The notes beneath the pieces are model-generated. The model did no database searches, had not been told where the DNA came from, and saw only the letters and a list, made by a program, of their open reading frames with translations. Shown one piece after another: positions 7,320-15,919 of a stretch of DNA of 18,065 bases (position 1 is its first letter; each line of letters opens with the position of its first letter). The translations under genes were made by a program, and so were the position numbers. Source of the DNA: an uncultured Candidatus Altimarinota bacterium (GTDB taxonomy: Bacteria; Patescibacteriota; Gracilibacteria; BD1-5; JAGOOR01); the NCBI GenBank assembly GCA_937920005.1, contig CALETF010000165.1:1-18065 (forward strand), read 5' to 3'.

Positions 7320-8072
7320 ATGCTCGATAAAAATTTCACACCACCAAAAGAACGCATAGCTATAACAGCTACAAAAAAACGTGTCGATATTATAGAGACT
7401 ATTATTTACCCTTTATCTGAGTGTAGTACCTCTATCCTCCTCACAGGATCTATGGCCTACGGTCAAGATTTTAGTGTTACACCAGAATCAGACATAGACC
7501 TGCAACTCACCATCACACCAGAACTATTCCAGAAATTACACTCATGCAAATACTTCCAAAAATATAATCTCTCACGTATAGAAGAAGGATTCAAAAAATG
7601 AATTTTTAGCCAGTTTAGTCTCAATTTCATCTACAAAGAAATCACGATAGAATGTCATTTTTGGGATGAAAAAACATTCAAAGACGTACTCGTCTACAAA
7701 AAAGAACATATCTCTCGTCTCCGCTCTCAAACAAAAAAAATAGCCACTGACTATGCCTATAGTTTTGATGGTGATGAAGACATAGTTGAGTATCCAGACC
7801 ACAAGGAATGAATCTATAATGTAGGACTCTTCCCTGCCTACAGAATGAAAAATAACAAAATATTTCTCTCTCGGCCAATCACCAATATACTCGGCAATGC
7901 CATCATCCTTTTTGATAGTTGTGAGATGGAAAAAACTATCGAAACATGCCGAGAAATAACAGAAGAAAAAATAGCTGAATGCAAACAGGAAAAATGAAAA
8001 ACATATTCTATTTTTAATACGCTCCCTGGGAAAAATAAAATCTCCGAAGAAGTAAAAATAATGCTTATCTAA
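7320..8072 (+). CDS. Nucleotidyltransferase-fold protein, 250 aa
   Basis: The N-terminal part shows the minimal nucleotidyltransferase signature: LLTGSMAYG (Gly43-Ser44) followed by SDIDLQL (Asp58 and Asp60), the pattern that binds Mg-NTP in the Pol-beta superfamily. A third acidic residue may come from the ITIECHFWDE strand. The C-terminal half is not recognised and has no membrane segment. Three TGA-Gly codons (the first at 7599-7601) interrupt it under the standard code. The substrate is unknown: antibiotic-, tRNA- or protein-directed transfer are all possible for this fold. The stop TAA is ten nt before the aminopeptidase start, so the two are probably co-transcribed. Confidence 0.75.
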
Positions 8073-8082
8073 TATCTCTCTT

Positions 8083-9282
8083 ATGTACACTCCAAATACA
8101 AAAATCCTCGAACGCTATGCTGATGTTCTCGTCAATTTCGCCCTCGGTGGTGGAAGTGGCATCAAGGCTGGAGAAGTCGTCCTCCTCTGTGTCCCAGAAT
8201 GCGCACGTCCGATGCTCCAACCCCTCCATGATGCTGTTTTGAAATCTGGTGGACACCCTGTCGTAGACATTATCCCTGACGGACTACAGAGAAGTTTTTT
8301 CACGCTCGCGAATGATGACCAAATCAATTATCGTCCAATGAAACGACTCCTCTGAACAGTCGAAGACTGTGATCATCGTCTCTATATGATTGCAGAGCAC
8401 GAGAAATATGAACTTGCTGGTATCGATGGTAGCAAAGTTATGAATCGTTTTAAGACCATAAAGTCATATCGTGAAGCAATGCAAAAAAAAGAAAATGAAG
8501 GAAAATTTACCTGGACACTCGGGCTCTATGGCACAGAAGCGATGGCATCATTTGCTGGCATGTCGCTCGAGGAATACTGGGGAGAAATCATTAATGCGTG
8601 CTATCTCGACGACGAAAATCCTATAAAACGCTGGCAAGAAACCGAGGATCGACTCCATGATCTGATAAAAAAACTCACAGATATGCAAATCGAATGGGTA
8701 CACGTCGAGGGAGTAGATGCAGATATCAAAGTAAAGATTGGGGAAAAGAGAAAATGGCTCGGTGGAAGTGGACGAAATATCCCAAGTTTTGAAGTCTTCA
8801 CCAGTCCTGATTGGCGAGGAACAAACGGCTGGATACGCTACAATATGCCTCTCTCCTACCAGAGCAATATCATCAAGGGTATTCGCCTCGAGTTTAGAGA
8901 TGGTCTCGTGGTCAATGCAACAGCAACAGAAAATGAGAAACTCCTGAAAGAAATGATTGCTCAAAAAGACGCAGACAAGGCTGGTGAATTTAGCCTCACT
9001 GATCGAAGACTCTCACGTATTACAAAATTTATGGGAGAAACTCTCTACGATGAAAACGTCGGTGGGCCATTTGGAAATACACATATCGCTCTCGGTATGG
9101 CGTACAAAGATGCATACACTGGAGACGTTGCAAATACGACAAACGAAGAATGGGAACGCCTCGGCTACAATGATTCTGTCGTCCACACAGATATGATGAG
9201 CACGACAGATAGAACTGTTACTGCGACTCTCAAGGATGGCTCTGAAGTAGTGATTTACAAGGGCGGTGAATTCTTAATATAA
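8083..9282 (+). CDS. M29-family metallo-aminopeptidase
   Basis: This is a 399-residue cytoplasmic exopeptidase of the thermophilic aminopeptidase / aminopeptidase II (M29) family. The six metal and catalytic ligands appear in family order: Glu237 (IPSFEVFTSPD), Glu302 (GEFSL), His334 and Tyr341 (GNTHIALGMAY), and His368 and Asp370 (VHTDMM). The N-terminal domain starts at NTKILERYADVLVNFAL, as in other members. One TGA codon (8353-8355) is read as Gly91. It would release N-terminal amino acids from peptides, useful to a host-dependent cell that recycles imported peptides (inference). The unit ends at a strong terminator shared with mscL. Confidence 0.93.
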
Positions 9283-9284
9283 AT

Positions 9285-9315
9285 AAAAAAAGTTCTCATT
9301 ACGAGAACTTTTTTT
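9285..9315. terminator. Bidirectional Rho-independent terminator
   Basis: The stem AGTTCTC/GAGAACT (9291-9297 with 9303-9309) has a five-nt loop and is flanked by A7 on the left and T7 on the right. It ends the plus-strand aminopeptidase unit and, on the minus strand, mscL. Confidence 0.88.
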
Positions 9316-9321
9316 ATAAAA

Positions 9322-9732
9322 TTATTTCTTGAGTAAATCTCGGATTTGCGTCAAAAGCTCCTCCTGTGTTGGACCTTTCGGAAGAGCAGGAGCTGGTTTC
9401 TGAATTTTTGCCATAGCTTTGATAACGAGAAATATACAAAATGCTATGATAAGAAAATCAATTGTTGATTGCAGAAAATTTCACCAATTGAGTGATATTT
9501 CTGGAACAGCTTTTTGTATGCCCGGGATTTCTTCTATAGCATCCCGTACAATAATTTTATAGTTCGTGAAATTAATACCTCCTGTAAAAAAAGACAATAC
9601 AGGCATGATGATATCAGTCACGAGGGATGTAACAATTTTCCCAAACGCACCACCAATAACAACTCATACGGCGAGATCGACGACATTACCACGCATAGCA
9701 AATGCTTTGAATTCTTCAATAAAAGATGACAT
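9322..9732 (-). CDS. mscL: Large-conductance mechanosensitive channel MscL
   Basis: This 136-residue inner-membrane channel opens under membrane tension and protects against osmotic downshock. The N-terminal helix and pore-lining TM1 are highly typical: EEFKAFAMRGNVVDLAVGV then IGGAFGKIVTSLV. The periplasmic loop is shorter than average (about residues 45-80). TM2 is ... STIDFLIIAFCIFLVIKAM, and the C-terminal helix EELLTQIRDLLKK follows a Pro-rich linker. Two TGA codons are read as Gly, one in TM1 (AVGVV) and one just before TM2 (NWGNF); the TM1 glycine is conserved in the family. It has its own promoter and a shared terminator. Confidence 0.95.
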
Positions 9733-9741
9733 AAAAGAAAA

Positions 9742-9770
9742 ATAATAAAGTACTTAAAAATCATAATCAA
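9742..9770 (-). promoter_or_regulatory. mscL promoter
   Basis: TTGATT (-35, 9765-9770) and TATTAT (-10, 9742-9747) are 17 bp apart on the minus strand. The -10 ends nine nt before the ATG, so the leader is only a few nt long and has no room for a Shine-Dalgarno site. Confidence 0.7.
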
Positions 9771-9847
9771 GAATACTAAAATGCAAGGGACGAAAACAGC
9801 CCAGGTGTTGTATTTTATGGGAGTTTGGTACCATGATATTACTTTTT

Positions 9848-11932
9848 ATGGAACACTCTCTCTCATCCTATAGTCGAGCGATTTGAAAAAGACTCGCGCG
9901 CGCTTGGTCGCTTGATCTACGCTCTCTCAGTCTCTTTCGTGTGGGTCTCGCTCTCGTCATCATCGCAGATTTGCTTCTAAGAGCACGATATCTGACGGAG
10001 CACTATACAGATATGGGGATATTCCCGAGAAAAGCATTTTTTGAACTCTGGGAAAATAATACTACTTGGACCATACATACAGCAAGTGGACAACTCTGGT
10101 TTCAAATACTCATTTTCTCTATTCATGGTTTCCTAGCGTTGTGGCTTCTAGTATGATATCGAACAAAAATAGCCACAATAGCTCTCTGGATACTCACCGT
10201 GTCACTTCAGAATAGAAACATGATTATCAATTCTGCTGCTGATGACCTCCTCCGAGTAGTATTATTTTGGTCAATATTTCTCCCACTTGATAGGTACTGG
10301 TCATGGGACAAAAATAAATACACACTGCCGACCCTGAAGCAAATTATAACACTCTGAACTATTTGATTCGTAGCACAACAAGTTTTTCTCTATTGGGTTA
10401 CAGCCTACATGAAGCTCTGACCAGAATGGTACGTGACACATTCTGCTGTCTATGAGATACTTTCCCTCCAAACCTTTCGCCTTCCCTTTGGGCTCATAAT
10501 TTATACACATCCGACAGTGATGAGGTTTCTCTCTGGGGCAAGCATGTTTGCCGAATTTATAGGTCCGCTCTTGCTGATATCCCCACTATTTCATACATGG
10601 GCTCGTATTGGTGGTATTTTCGCAATTATTGGCCTACATTTTTGAATTATGACGCATATTAGTGTCGGCATTTTCCCTTGGGTCTCGATAATAACTATGT
10701 TTGCATTTTTGCCTTCTGGATTCTGGGATAGATTGATTCAGAGATTTGTTCCAACAGGAACAGCAACAGTCTACTACGATAATCATTGCGGATTATGCAC
10801 CAGATGGATTCGAGTACTGCAAAATTTCTGACTTCTCTCGTGAGTAAATTATATCGGACTTGATGATGCTCCGCATAATATTCAAAAAATATCTGAAAAA
10901 AATGATATGTGGGTCGTGGCTCGAAATAAAAAAAATTATCTCGGTTATGATGCCTTCGTAGAACTCATGAAACTATCGTGGTACGGACGAATATTTGCTG
11001 GTTTCTTGAGTATAAAAATCTCACGTTTTATCGGGAGAAAAGTATATAAATTTATCTCTTGAAAAAGAAAACTCTGTACACTTCCACGTCCTATTCAAAT
11101 GGCATGAAATTATCGTATATGGACTCTTATATGAGGCATTATCTGTGCTGTTTCGCTCTATGGTATGATTGCTATAAATATAGCAGTCATGAATTGTGGT
11201 AAAGAATGGTGACCATTTCTCAAAACATGGCCTCTCAGTGGATTAGGGCTAGCGACAGAGAGAAAGGGGCGTGTTTTTGACGATATGACAACAGGGAGTA
11301 GCAGTAATGGCTGGATTGGGCCTGATTTTATAGCTGCTCGGAGACCGCTGTCATGTGATGTCGCAAAGGGGAAACAATTTGACATAGTAGCGAGTCATAC
11401 ACTCTTGCGAAAACTCTTTACATGGCATACCAATATGCTCCATTGGTGGATATTTCTACCGAGAATAGATCAGTATTGGGGTATGTTTGCACCTGATCCG
11501 GGCAATGTAGATTTTTGGTTCGTAATCGATGGTGAGTTGGTATCAAAAAGTGCACGAAATAAAATCATAAAGAGAGACCTCTGGAAAGATTATGTCTATG
11601 GTGAAAAATCAGACGGGAGAATATCTTTTGGAAAACCAGAAGACCTGCATTCACTCACAGAATCAGACCGATGGAGAAAATATATTTATAATTTACTTGG
11701 AAGTTTCAAAAATCAGGAACATACACGATATTTTGCAGAGTTTCTATGTAAGAGATACAACAACGATGAATCAAGCCCCTATATTCTCAGGAAATTCACA
11801 ATTCATAGCATGTCTCAAATTATACTTCCTGAATACAGACGATCTCCCATAAAAGATAAACCAATATGGCAACACTGTTGTCTACAACAATGATGTTTCC
11901 AAACAGAAAATAAAAAAACTACAAAGCAATAA
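9848..11932 (+). CDS. HTTM-DCC fusion membrane protein, 694 aa
   Basis: The protein joins two domains. Residues 1 to about 300 form a multi-pass HTTM (vitamin-K-dependent gamma-carboxylase-like) domain, beginning LDLRSLSLFRVGLALVIIAD and including SLQNRN, FWSIFLPLDRYWSW and a helix-rich run. Residues about 305-420 are a DCC (DUF393) thiol-oxidoreductase-like domain with VYYDNHCGLCTRW, giving Asp311, Cys314 and Cys317. After a further membrane segment (IGGIICAVSLYGMIAINIAV), the C-terminal part resembles the soluble tail of long HTTM proteins (DQYWGMFAPDP, RWRKY, YFAEFLCKRYN). Thirteen TGA-Gly codons break it under the standard code. An alternative in-frame ATG lies at 9833. It ends TAA inside the convergent mnmA (14-bp overlap). 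A redox or carboxylation role at the membrane is possible, but the substrate is unknown. Confidence 0.85.
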
Positions 11933-12962
11933 TACCACTTCAGAGAACCCCATCACCATTATATAGAGCACATACTTGCCCTGGAGTAACAGCTCTTTGG
12001 GATTGTTCAAAAGACACCACTAAGGCATCGTCTTCTTGAATAATCTTACTCTTTTGTGGCTTCTGCCTATAACGAATCATGGTCTCACACGTAAGTGGAA
12101 ATGATACATTTTCAATCCAGTTCAGATCAGTAAGTCTACATTCTGAACGAAATAATCTGGGGTCCGTTTCTTCGCCAACAATAACAGTATTGGTGAAAAC
12201 ATCTTTTTCGAGAACATAGAGTGCAGGACCTCCTCCAACACCTATCCCCTTTCTCTGACCAATAGTATACTGAAAAGCTCCATCATGCTCTCAGAGGACG
12301 TTTCCAGAAGTATCTTTTATGTATCACTTTTGAGGTGGAATATGTGACTTGAGAAAACTCGCGAAATCAACCTTACCTATAAAACAGAGTCCTTGCGAAT
12401 CTTTTCTTGTAGCATTTGGGAGTCATGCTTGAGTTGCGATATCTCGTACCTGTTTTTTATGAAGGTGCCCTATAGGAAACAACGTTTGTCGGAGCTGTTC
12501 ACGTGTCAAAGCAGAAAGAAAATAGCTCTGGTCTTTTTCTGGATCAACACCGCGAGTGAGTCAAACATGATTGTCCTCTATCTGTGTTTGAGCATAATGT
12601 CATGTAGCTACAAAATCATATCAATATGAAAGTGCCTCTTCTCGAAAGAGGTCAAATTTTATCCATGTATTACAAAAGACATCAGGATTAGGAGTGAGTC
12701 ATCTTGTATATCATTCAAATATATACTTGAGCACTCTTTTTTCATATTCTTCTATAAAATCAAAAGTAAAAAATGGTATTCATAAGTACTGAGCTACCTC
12801 TTGGGCAACTGCCATATCAGCACGGGTAGGACAACTGTCATCATCGGTGAGATAATTAATCATAAATCCTGCACTCACATCATACCCCTGCTCTTTGAGC
12901 AAATAAGCTGAAACAGCAGAATCAACACCTCATGAGAGTCAGACAAGGACTTTTTTTGACAT
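11919..12962 (-). CDS. mnmA: tRNA-specific 2-thiouridylase MnmA
   Basis: MnmA makes s2U34 in tRNA-Lys, -Glu and -Gln in the cytoplasm. The 347 residues show the PP-loop GLSGGVDS (8-15), the tRNA-binding motif TRGLTPNPDVFCN with catalytic Cys97, ATGHYA, the DQSYFLSAL segment, and the second catalytic Cys193 in KDSQGLCFIGKVDF, then the C-terminal barrel with YTIGQRKGIGVGG and VTPGQVCALYNGDGVL. By hand I count twelve TGA codons, all at glycine positions, two of them in the PP-loop. It is the last gene of the minus-strand run, 33 nt after the oxidoreductase stop, with a weak AGGA seven nt before ATG. Its TAG stop overlaps the end of the convergent HTTM-DCC gene. Confidence 0.97.
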
Positions 12963-12995
12963 ATTGATATCCTATGATGAAATCCGATATTGCAA

Positions 12996-14360
12996 CTATT
13001 GTGGGTCAAAAATACTTGCTGGGAACGACGTACCAGACAGAATTTTGGCAATCTTCCAGGCACCATACACTGATCATACTATACCAACACCATTACATCA
13101 GAGATTATACCAGAGATGTGGAGTATGGGGATCCTGACCTATATAGCGGATTCATGTGTGCGTATAACCCATGAGACCATGCCAAGTATACGGGAAAGAA
13201 TCTGGCACTTGCTCAGTTCGATACTGTTTGAGAAATTTTTGTATTTCATTATAGGATTCCTTTGGATCAATTGTTGCTGGATCATAGGGAGTTTCATGAG
13301 GAACGAGACTATCAGGTCCTCCGACACAGATAAGACTTTTTTTCTCACTATTTTGTTCAAACGTTCGACGTGTCACATAAAAATATTTCTCAGAGTGCCA
13401 ATCAGTGGGCAAAGCTTCTGGATAATAACTAATAGCACTTGCTCTTTTATGAGGGGCAAAAAATCACGCCATATATCCAACCAGTCACTGTATATTCTTA
13501 TGAAATACCTTATCACGTTCTCGAGAACTCGAGTGATGTAGGTCCACAATATGAAAATGCTCAAATCCGTTTGTACATAGCATCACCTCACCTGCCTCTA
13601 CTTTGTATTCATCCACCCATACTTCATTTGCACGGTCAGGAAAGAGGCGCACTTCGGAAACAGGAGCATGCTCATAGACACTAAATCTTTTTGAGAAGTG
13701 TTTTGTAAGATACTGGAGAGCATTTTGGCAAAAAAGAGCCGAGTTAGCGCATGCCTTTTTACTCGTCAACATAACTGGAAAATACTCATGTGTTTCGAGT
13801 TTTTGTCGTATAAAATCCTGATCAACGACAGTAATAACATCTCGAAATTTTTCTGGTAAATCATTGATGAGGGACCAATTTTTATCAATAAAAATAGCAT
13901 CGAACTGGGCTCATCCTGTATCTCTGAGAAATTTGTTTTCCAAATGTCTCATTAATTGATCCAGAGATCGAATACCCATGTAGCCTTCACATATCTCGAG
14001 ATTTTTCTTCATACGAAGTTTTTCAACCATTTCTTCCAGAACTTCAAATCAACGAAAAAGAGCTTTTTGTCCATCTATAGCCTTTTGAAGACCATATTCT
14101 TGAACTATTTGTTGAAAAGGTTTCTCAAAATAAAGTACTACCTGCCCAGCATTATGTCCACTCGCACCATGAGCCACCTTTTTAGCCTCCAAAACGATAA
14201 CAGAAAGATCAGTCTGGGTCAATATCTGATAAGCTGTTGAAACACCTGCTATACCAGCTCAGACAATCACTATATCGGCTTTTTGATGAGAAATAATTCA
14301 AGGATAAGCGATAGTTGAATCCATTTGCTCTATCCACGGAGAATGATTCGGGTATTGCAT
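12996..14360 (-). CDS. FAD-dependent oxidoreductase (DAO family)
   Basis: This 454-residue soluble flavoprotein has an N-terminal Rossmann loop DIVIVGAGIAGVSTAY (29-44, GxGxxG with the first Gly encoded by TGA), VIVLEAKKVAHGASGHNAGQ, and a C-terminal FAD-closing motif YNLGCNGVGIVGSVYGAWK. The segment YTWHGLMGYTHTGIRYIGQDP is typical of DAO/glycine-oxidase-like proteins. By hand I count nine TGA-Gly codons. It would oxidise the C-N bond of a small amine or amino acid, or of a modified base; the substrate is not readable from sequence. MnmC(o), which processes cmnm5U34, shares this fold and this gene lies next to mnmA, but I see no MnmC-specific feature. Confidence 0.85.
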
Positions 14361-14374
14361 AAAGAAATTGTACT

Positions 14375-15175
14375 TTATTTTCAGTTTTTTCGCAAGAAAA
14401 AAATAGAGGAAAAACCAGGAAAAAATTTATTGGTTTTTTGAGCATACAAAGCAAAATCAGGATGTGAAGACATTTTTCTCTCAAGCATAGGTATACCAGA
14501 AACAAAAAGTATGAGAACAGTGATAGTAATAGGTCCTAATAATCCAAACAAAAAATAAGGCGTAGAAAGAGTAAAAAACCAAAGAGCCCACCACTGGAGC
14601 ACTTCTCCAAAATAATTTGGATGGCGAGTGATTGACCAAAGCCCTGACTGCAGAAGTTTCCCCTTATTGAATGGATCTTTTTTAAATACAGACAACTGGT
14701 AATCCCCTACAGTTTCAAACAAGAAACCAATAATCCAAAGAATAATTCATAGAAGCCCGGCAAGTCAAAAAGATGGACGGAAAACATTTATGACAACAAC
14801 TGGAGATGATACAAGAAGCAATAAAAAACCCTGAAGTATGAATATTTGAAAAAAAGAACGAAGAAAAAACCATCTTCACCACATATCTCTCCAGTTTTTA
14901 TAACGATAATCCTCAGTTTTTCATTTATTTCTCAAAAAGATATGAAATGAAAGCCTCAAAGCCCATACCGATACCAAGCATGTCGCTAAAAATCAAACAT
15001 CAAAAGCAATTCAGTTCAGTAAAAAAGAGGAAATTGCTACTCATAAAAATCATAATCACCAAGCAATATCTGCCACATCAGCCCTCCTGAACAGAAGAGA
15101 TATGACATACCAAAAAGTCATGTACACAAAAACAAAAGCTGCTAAAAAGAGATATGCGTCAAGAATTTGTGCCAT
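14375..15175 (-). CDS. DUF1295 family membrane protein (steroid 5-alpha-reductase-like fold)
   Basis: This 266-residue multi-pass membrane protein has the DUF1295 signatures: ADVADIAWGLGF, LRLSFHIFLRNKGKTEDYR, FFLRSFFQIFILQGF and the highly characteristic LWSITRHPNYFGEVLQWW with the NAD(P)H-binding H-P-N-Y motif, then PMLERKM near the C-terminus. Ten TGA codons are read as Gly, three in the first segment (WGLGFLGV). The frame passes one more TGA near the end (KNGK) before TAA. Relatives reduce double bonds of lipids or sterols, or belong to fatty-acid-modifying operons. It starts one nt after the DUF2177 stop and ends 14 nt before the oxidoreductase start, so co-transcription is very likely. 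Confidence 0.88.
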
Positions 15176-15176
15176 T

Positions 15177-15581
15177 TTAGAGGAAATGACGCGTAAAAAA
15201 GAAGGAAATCGAGCACACAACAGCCGTTAAGAAAGAGCCCCAAAGAAGGTCTATAAAAGTTACTTGCCATGACCAATCCCTGAGAAGAGCCTGACTCGTA
15301 AGGTCAAAAGTAGCATAAGCAACGAGACCGAATAATACACCATTTCAGAAAACAGATAAGAATGAGCTTTGAGCGCGAAGAGAAGGAATAATCACAAAAA
15401 CAACACAACCAAGAATATAGAGCATATAAAATATACCTGCAGCAAGAAAATCAGGCTGAGAAGCCAATAAATGACCAATTTTTGGCTTATAAATACGGGA
15501 ATTGGCAAAATAGAGCCAAAATGCATCCAATGGAAGCATCGCCACAAAGGCGCTGATATAACTCAAAATAAATATCTTCAT
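15177..15581 (-). CDS. DUF2177 family membrane protein
   Basis: This 134-residue four-helix membrane protein matches DUF2177: an N-terminal helix ending MLPLDAFWLYFA, then FLAAGIFYMLYILGCVVF, LFGLVAYATFDLTSQALL, and WQVTFIDLLWGSFLTAVV. One TGA-Gly codon (FGNG) interrupts it under the standard code. DUF2177 often neighbours DUF1295 in bacterial stress- and lipid-modification operons. Here it is the first gene of the minus-strand run. A possible -10 box TATTAT lies six nt before the ATG and a purine run (AAGGAGAT) lies about 16 nt upstream, too far for a normal ribosome binding site. Confidence 0.86.
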
Positions 15582-15611
15582 ACATAAATAATATCTCCTT
15601 TTCTTGTATTA

Positions 15612-15637
15612 CAAAAAAATCTCAGTTGCCTGAGATT
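15612..15637 (-). terminator. Rho-independent terminator of tRNA-Ser
   Basis: The stem AATCTCAG/CTGAGATT with a four-nt loop (15618-15625 with 15630-15637) is followed on the minus strand by a run of seven T. It lies 12 nt past the tRNA 3' end and 30 nt before the DUF2177 start. Confidence 0.88.
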
Positions 15638-15649
15638 GATTATTATTCA

Positions 15650-15737
15650 TGGCGGAGGGACTGAGATTCGAACTCAGGGTGACTTGCGCCACGACAGTTT
15701 TCAAGACTGTTGCATTAAACCGCTCTGCCATCCCTCC
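15650..15737 (-). tRNA. tRNA-Ser (TGA anticodon)
   Basis: This is an 88-nt class II cloverleaf with encoded CCA. The acceptor is GGAGGGA/TCCCTCC with discriminator G73. The anticodon loop CTTGAAA gives anticodon UGA, which reads UCA and other UCN serine codons. A long variable arm (GTGGCGCAAGTCAC) supports Ser. The T arm is CTGAG/CTCAG. The anticodon UGA is not a UGA decoder. Confidence 0.95.
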
Positions 15738-15752
15738 GTAAAATGTGCGTGC

Positions 15753-15780
15753 ATTCTAAAAAAAAGTCTGACTCTGTCAA
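15753..15780 (-). promoter_or_regulatory. Promoter of tRNA-Ser
   Basis: A consensus-perfect TTGACA -35 (15775-15780) and a TAGAAT -10 (15753-15758) are 16 bp apart, and the -10 ends 15 nt before the tRNA. This is the best -35 match in the window, as expected for a stable-RNA gene. The rest of the interval from 15738 to 15919 holds the divergent dsbA-like promoter and no gene. Confidence 0.8.
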
Positions 15781-15855
15781 AGAAATATTTTTATGTACCA
15801 TTTCTGAGTGGACCATGCAGGGTAAGAAAGTAAAGAGTATGGGGCATGGGATGCC

Positions 15856-15883
15856 TTGCGATTGGTAAATACAAAAATATACT
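15856..15883 (+). promoter_or_regulatory. Promoter of the DsbA-like gene
   Basis: TTGCGA (-35, 15856-15861) and TATACT (-10, 15878-15883) are 16 bp apart, predicting a leader of about 30 nt before the ATG at 15920, with no Shine-Dalgarno sequence. A small hairpin (GGCAT/ATGCC) lies just upstream at 15843-15855. A weaker TATACC at 15909-15914 could give a near-leaderless start instead. Confidence 0.6.
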
Positions 15884-15919
15884 AGGGCGGTCCTTTAATT
15901 CCTAAATTTATACCAAAGT

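Noticed and set aside
7572..8090. Minus-strand open frame of 172 codons opposite the nucleotidyltransferase gene
   Set aside because: It is rich in Phe and Tyr runs, typical of the antisense of A-rich coding DNA, and the plus strand carries a recognised fold.
8548..8964. Minus-strand open frame of 138 codons inside the aminopeptidase gene
   Set aside because: It is opposite a conserved enzyme with all catalytic residues and has a biased, low-plausibility composition, so it is a shadow frame.
12926..12962. UGA read as Trp (code 4, as in mycoplasmas)
   Set aside because: In MnmA two TGAs fall on the PP-loop glycines of GLSGGVDS, where Trp is impossible, and normal TGG codons are used for Trp throughout.
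15650..15737. tRNA-Ser(UGA) as the decoder of recoded UGA codons
   Set aside because: Its anticodon UGA pairs with UCA; a UGA decoder needs anticodon UCA, and the residue required is Gly.
15636..15833. Plus-strand open frame reading GGGTEIRTQGDL...
   Set aside because: It is the antisense of tRNA-Ser(UGA), with no family match and no promoter.
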